Assembly: GCA_020630065.1 (NCBI GenBank)
Contig: JAHDCC010000015.1
Coordinates: 34,484 to 98,483, forward strand
Length of the DNA: 64,000 bases
DNA from: Acidimicrobiales bacterium
GTDB lineage: Bacteria; Actinomycetota; Acidimicrobiia; Acidimicrobiales; SZUA-35
Direction of reading: 5' to 3'
Shown here: in pieces, positions 60,847-64,000 of the stretch
How positions within the stretch are numbered: the first letter of the stretch is position 1
How the letters are laid out: every line of letters begins with the position of its first letter
Notes under the pieces: model-generated
Databases searched by the model: none
The model's input: the letters and a program-made list of their open reading frames with translations, nothing else
Told to the model about the DNA's origin: nothing
Program-made: the position numbers and the translations under genes

Positions 60847-61560
60847 CTAATTTCTGCGACTGTCCACCGTCGTCCTGGACGCCGCTCGACGAACAACCGA
60901 CACGTTCAGTTCAAGGTTTTCTACATGGGTGCGAGCCGCCGCCGACCGCCGAAATTCCTGCATTTTCCATCTGATCGGATTCGCGGAATCGGGTTGATCT
61001 GTGGAACGAACCATCGTGGTCATGCGTCGTATCTCGTCGGACGACGAGTTCGGCAACAACGGTTCAGAGTCGGCGCCTAACCGATTCGTGTTCTGCACCA
61101 ACATGTTGTTGCGGCGTTTGATTTGAAGCGACGAAATAACGCCACCTGCTTCCTCATAGGGGCGACCTAGACAGATATCTTCCACATACGTCAGTTTCGC
61201 GTCGTCATCCAAAACGATCGACGTCGAAGTCCGGAACCGGCTACCGGCCACCGACACGATGGGCTGGGCCTGCCAATCCAAAGTGGCGCCTTTGCCGACC
61301 GCCGCGGTGATAGTCAGATGCGACGGCAATTCGAACGGGTCGGCTGGTGTTAAGAAACCACCCACACCCCGCAACGCCAACGTGGCCCCAGGGTCGATCG
61401 AAATGTTGATCCACAAATCGTCGCCGCTTTGAGGCGCGACGTCCATATAAACCACATCTTCGACGCTCTGCAAATGAAGCGAGTTGCCGTCACGCAGCGT
61501 CGTGATTCGGCTAGCGCCGTCGGGACTAGACTCAGCTCGAATGTGGGCGGCAGCATCCAT
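60847..61560 (-). CDS. UreD-like urease accessory protein, orphan
   Basis: 237 residues from ATG 61560, with GAGG 9 bp upstream; the TTG at 61635 is less likely. The UreD/UreH pattern is clear: GATLDWQAQPIVSVAGSRFR, DAKLTYVEDICLGRPYE and LQIKRRNNMLVQNTNRLG (family: EWLPQPTI..., TGR...R). UreD is the scaffold for nickel delivery to urease, but no ureABC, ureE, ureF or ureG gene is in the window. A partner elsewhere, or another use of the fold, is possible. Confidence 0.78.
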   Translation of the reverse strand: MDAAAHIRAESSPDGASRITTLRDGNSLHLQSVEDVVYMDVAPQSGDDLWINISIDPGATLALRGVGGFLTPADPFELPSHLTITAAVGKGATLDWQAQPIVSVAGSRFRTSTSIVLDDDAKLTYVEDICLGRPYEEAGGVISSLQIKRRNNMLVQNTNRLGADSEPLLPNSSSDEIRRMTTMVRSTDQPDSANPIRWKMQEFRRSAAARTHVENLELNVSVVRRAASRTTVDSRRN

Positions 61561-61770
61561 GCGTAACAACCTCGGGAACTCGGGAACATCACAAACGTAG
61601 CTCAATCCTCGTTGAAGATAGTGGACGCTAAACAAATCGAGACGTCAGCAGCCGGTACATTGTTGAGGGTGTAAGCCGCTAGTTGAGTCTTGGCCGGTCA
61701 GAGACCTGCTGACGGTTGAAGGATTCACAACTCCGAGGTTCCGATCACCGGTTCGAGTACCGTCGAACCG

Positions 61771-62541
61771 GTGAAACCAGAACTGATTCTAGACATATTC
61801 GATGAAGTGGTCGCAGAAGTAGCCGAAGAACTTTCGGCGTTGCAAGACTGGGGCCATTCCGGCAACAGAGCCGACCAGTACAACCACGACGTAGTCGCCG
61901 ACGGCGTAGTTGTTTCACGGCTGCTCGGCGAAGGTTTCCGAGTTCTCACCGAAGAGTCAGGGATCACCGACCCGCCCAGCTCCGACTCGGGCAACGACGA
62001 AATCACCATCGTGGTTGACCCTGTCGACGGATCAACCAACGCGTCGAGAGGTTTGCCGTGGTATGCGATCAGTCTCTGCGCCGTCGACCAAGACGGGCCG
62101 GTGGCCGCCCACGTCTCCAACCTGGCGATCGGAGACCGGTTCCGGGCGATCCGCGGTAGCGGCGTCGAATCGAACCGGGCAGCTGTTGAACCATCAGGCT
62201 GCGACCAACTATCTGACGCGTTGCTAGCGTTTTCGGGCTGGCCACCAGAACACGGCGGATGGCGACAATACCGAACGTATGGCGCCGCCGCGCTCGACAT
62301 ATGTGCGGTCGCGGCCGGAGTGTTCGACGGATACATGGACGTTGGCTCCTACCACGGGGTGTGGGACTACTTAGGAGCCGGTCTGGTTTGCGCCGAAGTG
62401 GGGGTCGAACTGGTGGACGGCGACGGGAAAAACCCGATCGTTCTCGACCACACCCAACGCCGGGCCCCAGTTGTCGCCGCCACACCTGAACTGTTAGAAC
62501 AGATGCTCAAAATGCGTCGCAACTGGGTCGACGTCGACTAG
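61771..62541 (+). CDS. inositol monophosphatase family protein
   Basis: 256 residues from GTG 61771. The metal-binding motifs are VVDPVDGSTNASRGLPWY (~86) and LDICAVAAGVFDGYMD with WDYLGAGLVCAEVG (~190), and LTEESG near residue 60. Dephosphorylates inositol-1-phosphate or a similar phosphate (inositol, histidinol or fructose 1,6-bisphosphate are known for the family). Convergent with the next gene, overlapping by 4 bp. Confidence 0.9.
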   Translation: MKPELILDIFDEVVAEVAEELSALQDWGHSGNRADQYNHDVVADGVVVSRLLGEGFRVLTEESGITDPPSSDSGNDEITIVVDPVDGSTNASRGLPWYAISLCAVDQDGPVAAHVSNLAIGDRFRAIRGSGVESNRAAVEPSGCDQLSDALLAFSGWPPEHGGWRQYRTYGAAALDICAVAAGVFDGYMDVGSYHGVWDYLGAGLVCAEVGVELVDGDGKNPIVLDHTQRRAPVVAATPELLEQMLKMRRNWVDVD

Positions 62542-63734
62542 TTGACCGGCGGGGGAGGCCCACCCCAACCAGAGTCGCCTGGAGGTGGTCCACCCCATTG
62601 GGGTCCACCCGGCGCAGGTCCAGACTGAGGAGGCCCGTTAGGGGGAGGTCCGCTTTGTGGGGGACCGCCAAACGGGTTAGATGGGGGCGCCATCGAAGGG
62701 TTGGGGTGCGGGCCGACGCCGGGGGCTGCGGCCACTGTTTTGTTAGGCCACTTAATGACCAGGGCGACAATGCCGGCCAGGACCGCCAAGATAGCGAGCA
62801 TCCCCAAAACCAGAATGACTGTTCCAGGCCCGGTGCTGGTGACAGCCGGGGTGGTTTCGTCGTCGAACGGAAGGTCGCCGATAGCTTCGTCAGACGCTGG
62901 TTCGGTGTCGTCTGTGCTGTCAGGTTCCGGCGCTGCTGTCGTGTCCGTCTCGGCCCGGTCGGCTTCGGTCGGTGGGGTAGAAGGTGCTGTTGTGGATGTG
63001 GTTGATTCGGCTTGTTCGTCGGTGCCTCCGGACGCGGGCACCGTTTCGGCGGTCAACGGCTCGAGCGAAGCGTACGGATCGATTTCCCACTCGAACCGGG
63101 TTTTACCGTCGCTTGAACTGGCCGAGTCGGCGTTGTGGTCACCGGCCTCGCCGGGGAGTTCAATGTTGTAGCGGATCTCTAACGTTTCTTGGATGACGCG
63201 GAACTGTTCGGCTTCTTCCGAGCCGTCGTCGGGAGCGGTTTCGAGCCCGTCGAGTTCACTACCTTCAAGCGACAGGTAGAAGCTCCACTGGTCGTCGGCG
63301 GTTTTGGTGATCTCGAAATCTTGTAGGTCGTTGCTGGCCTCGGAACCGTCGTCGGCGGCTTCACGCAACGCTTCACCGAAATCGTCGCTGGCCGGAATGT
63401 CTACAGTGACACGGATTCCGCAGTACCCGTCTTCGTCGTACTCTTCGACGGTGGCGTTCTCGGGGATGTCGGTTTGATCGGCGGTAGCTTCGGCGCAGAA
63501 CTCGTCGCGGTCGGACGCTCCAGATTCGTCTAACGTGGCGAACGCTTCATAGTTGAAGGCTAATACGTAGCCGAGTTGACCGGAGCCGTCGTTTTCTACG
63601 GTGAGGTTGGTATCTATCCGATAGCAGCTGGTGAGAAACAACAGGGCTGCGGCGACGAGGCCCAACCCTAACCGTGATTGTAGTGTTGAGGGCTTTGGCT
63701 GTTTTCGTGTTTGCAACGTGTGTTCCGATCCCAC
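62538..63734 (-). CDS. LppM-like lipoprotein with membrane segment and proline-rich tail
   Basis: 398 residues from GTG 63734. Lipobox LFLTSC, then a LppM domain (YRIDTNLTVENDGSGQLGYV, residues ~40-215), a Thr/Glu/Ala-rich disordered linker, one membrane helix (TVILVLGMLAILAVLAGIVAL), and a Pro/Gly-rich cytoplasmic tail with repeated GPP and GGPP motifs. Having both a lipid anchor and a second transmembrane helix means the domain would be tethered at both ends. LppM in mycobacteria affects envelope lipids and phagosome traffic; the role here is unknown. Confidence 0.8.
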   Translation of the reverse strand: MGSEHTLQTRKQPKPSTLQSRLGLGLVAAALLFLTSCYRIDTNLTVENDGSGQLGYVLAFNYEAFATLDESGASDRDEFCAEATADQTDIPENATVEEYDEDGYCGIRVTVDIPASDDFGEALREAADDGSEASNDLQDFEITKTADDQWSFYLSLEGSELDGLETAPDDGSEEAEQFRVIQETLEIRYNIELPGEAGDHNADSASSSDGKTRFEWEIDPYASLEPLTAETVPASGGTDEQAESTTSTTAPSTPPTEADRAETDTTAAPEPDSTDDTEPASDEAIGDLPFDDETTPAVTSTGPGTVILVLGMLAILAVLAGIVALVIKWPNKTVAAAPGVGPHPNPSMAPPSNPFGGPPQSGPPPNGPPQSGPAPGGPQWGGPPPGDSGWGGPPPPVN

Positions 63735-63922
63735 AGAGTTTGGTTATGGGAGGGGATCGACCATCTGCGGCGGCGACTTTAGTTTCGACCGGAGGTGGGT
63801 TTGTGACAGGGGCGTGTCGGTTGGCTTGCCCGTCGGCACGGTTTTGTGGGTTTCGCAGATTTGGGTGGGATTTCGAGAGCGGAGTTGGGTAAAGCTCGCT
63901 ACACTCGGATTTCGGTTATTCC

Positions 63923-63996
63923 GGGCGTTTAGCTCAGCTGGCTAGAGCACCTCCCTTACAAGGAGGGGGTCGGGGGTTCAAGTCCCTCAACGCCCA
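63923..63996 (+). tRNA. tRNA-Val (TAC)
   Basis: A 74-nt cloverleaf: acceptor GGGCGTT/AACGCCC with discriminator A, D arm GCTC/GAGC, anticodon stem CCTCC/GGAGG with loop CTTACAA (anticodon TAC), variable GGGTC, T arm GGGGG-TTCAAGT-CCCTC. The 3' CCA is not encoded. The window ends 4 bases later. Confidence 0.96.
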
Positions 63997-64000
63997 CTAC

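Noticed and set aside
60847..62541. UreD-like and IMPase genes considered as parts of a urease operon.
   Set aside because: They are on opposite strands and no structural urease or nickel-chaperone gene is present in the window.

Overview
The window looks like chromosomal DNA of an actinobacterium. The evidence is a mycobacterial-type SOS set (TCGAAC-N4-GTTCGA LexA boxes, imuA'-imuB and dnaE2), a type VII (ESX/WXG100) secretion ATPase with FHA domain, an actinobacterial-style Tad pilus operon with a LysM/BTAD protein, HrpA with a DUF3418 tail, and full-length pyruvate carboxylase. Base composition is moderate rather than very GC-rich, and the small lipoproteins and Asp/Glu-rich proteins suggest an aquatic Acidimicrobiia-like lineage. 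That placement is an inference and cannot be proven from the window alone.

Layout. 1-12.8 kb is mixed housekeeping and accessory genes: the end of an OmpA-like protein, an orphan sugar-type binding lipoprotein, a TauE-like exporter, pyrophosphatase, a TetR/carbonic anhydrase pair with a clear operator, DinG helicase, a two-gene permease (YraQ/TIGR03943), an AraC/VOC pair, tRNA-Pro, and a MarR regulator with a Cys4 tail. 12.9-16.3 kb is pyc. 16.5-24.2 kb is a reduced type VII secretion locus: an EssC-like ATPase, an unusually long WXG100-type protein, and two divergently transcribed envelope or secreted proteins. 24.4-35.3 kb is a complete Tad/Flp pilus operon with tightly overlapping genes, running from a CpaB-like protein through TadZ-like, TadA, TadB, TadC, a pilin, three TadE-like proteins and a LysM/BTAD protein to a prepilin peptidase. 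35.4-42 kb holds a SHOCT protein, HrpA with a partner, and a three-gene operon of two beta-sandwich-like proteins plus a small AAA ATPase. 42-44.4 kb is imuA'-imuB under a perfect 28-bp palindromic LexA site; dnaE2 at 51.9-55.4 kb has its own LexA box, so the full mutasome is present but split by about 7.5 kb.

Between the mutasome halves lies the most unusual locus (45.7-49.2 kb): a ferritin-like protein whose C-terminal 90 residues form a seven-cysteine domain resembling bufferin-type (DUF2282) precursors, followed by a DUF692 multinuclear iron oxidase (MNIO) and its DUF2063 partner. This looks like a RiPP-type modification operon in which the substrate is fused to a ferritin-like enzyme. 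49.4-51.6 kb adds a flavin monooxygenase and a chorismate-lyase-like (DUF98) protein. 55.5-62.5 kb has a nucleoside hydrolase, a sulfotransferase pseudogene split by an intact IS3-family element with a CAA target duplication, a DUF1254/DUF1214 protein, a DODA-type dioxygenase, an orphan UreD-like protein and an IMPase. An LppM-like lipoprotein and tRNA-Val close the window.
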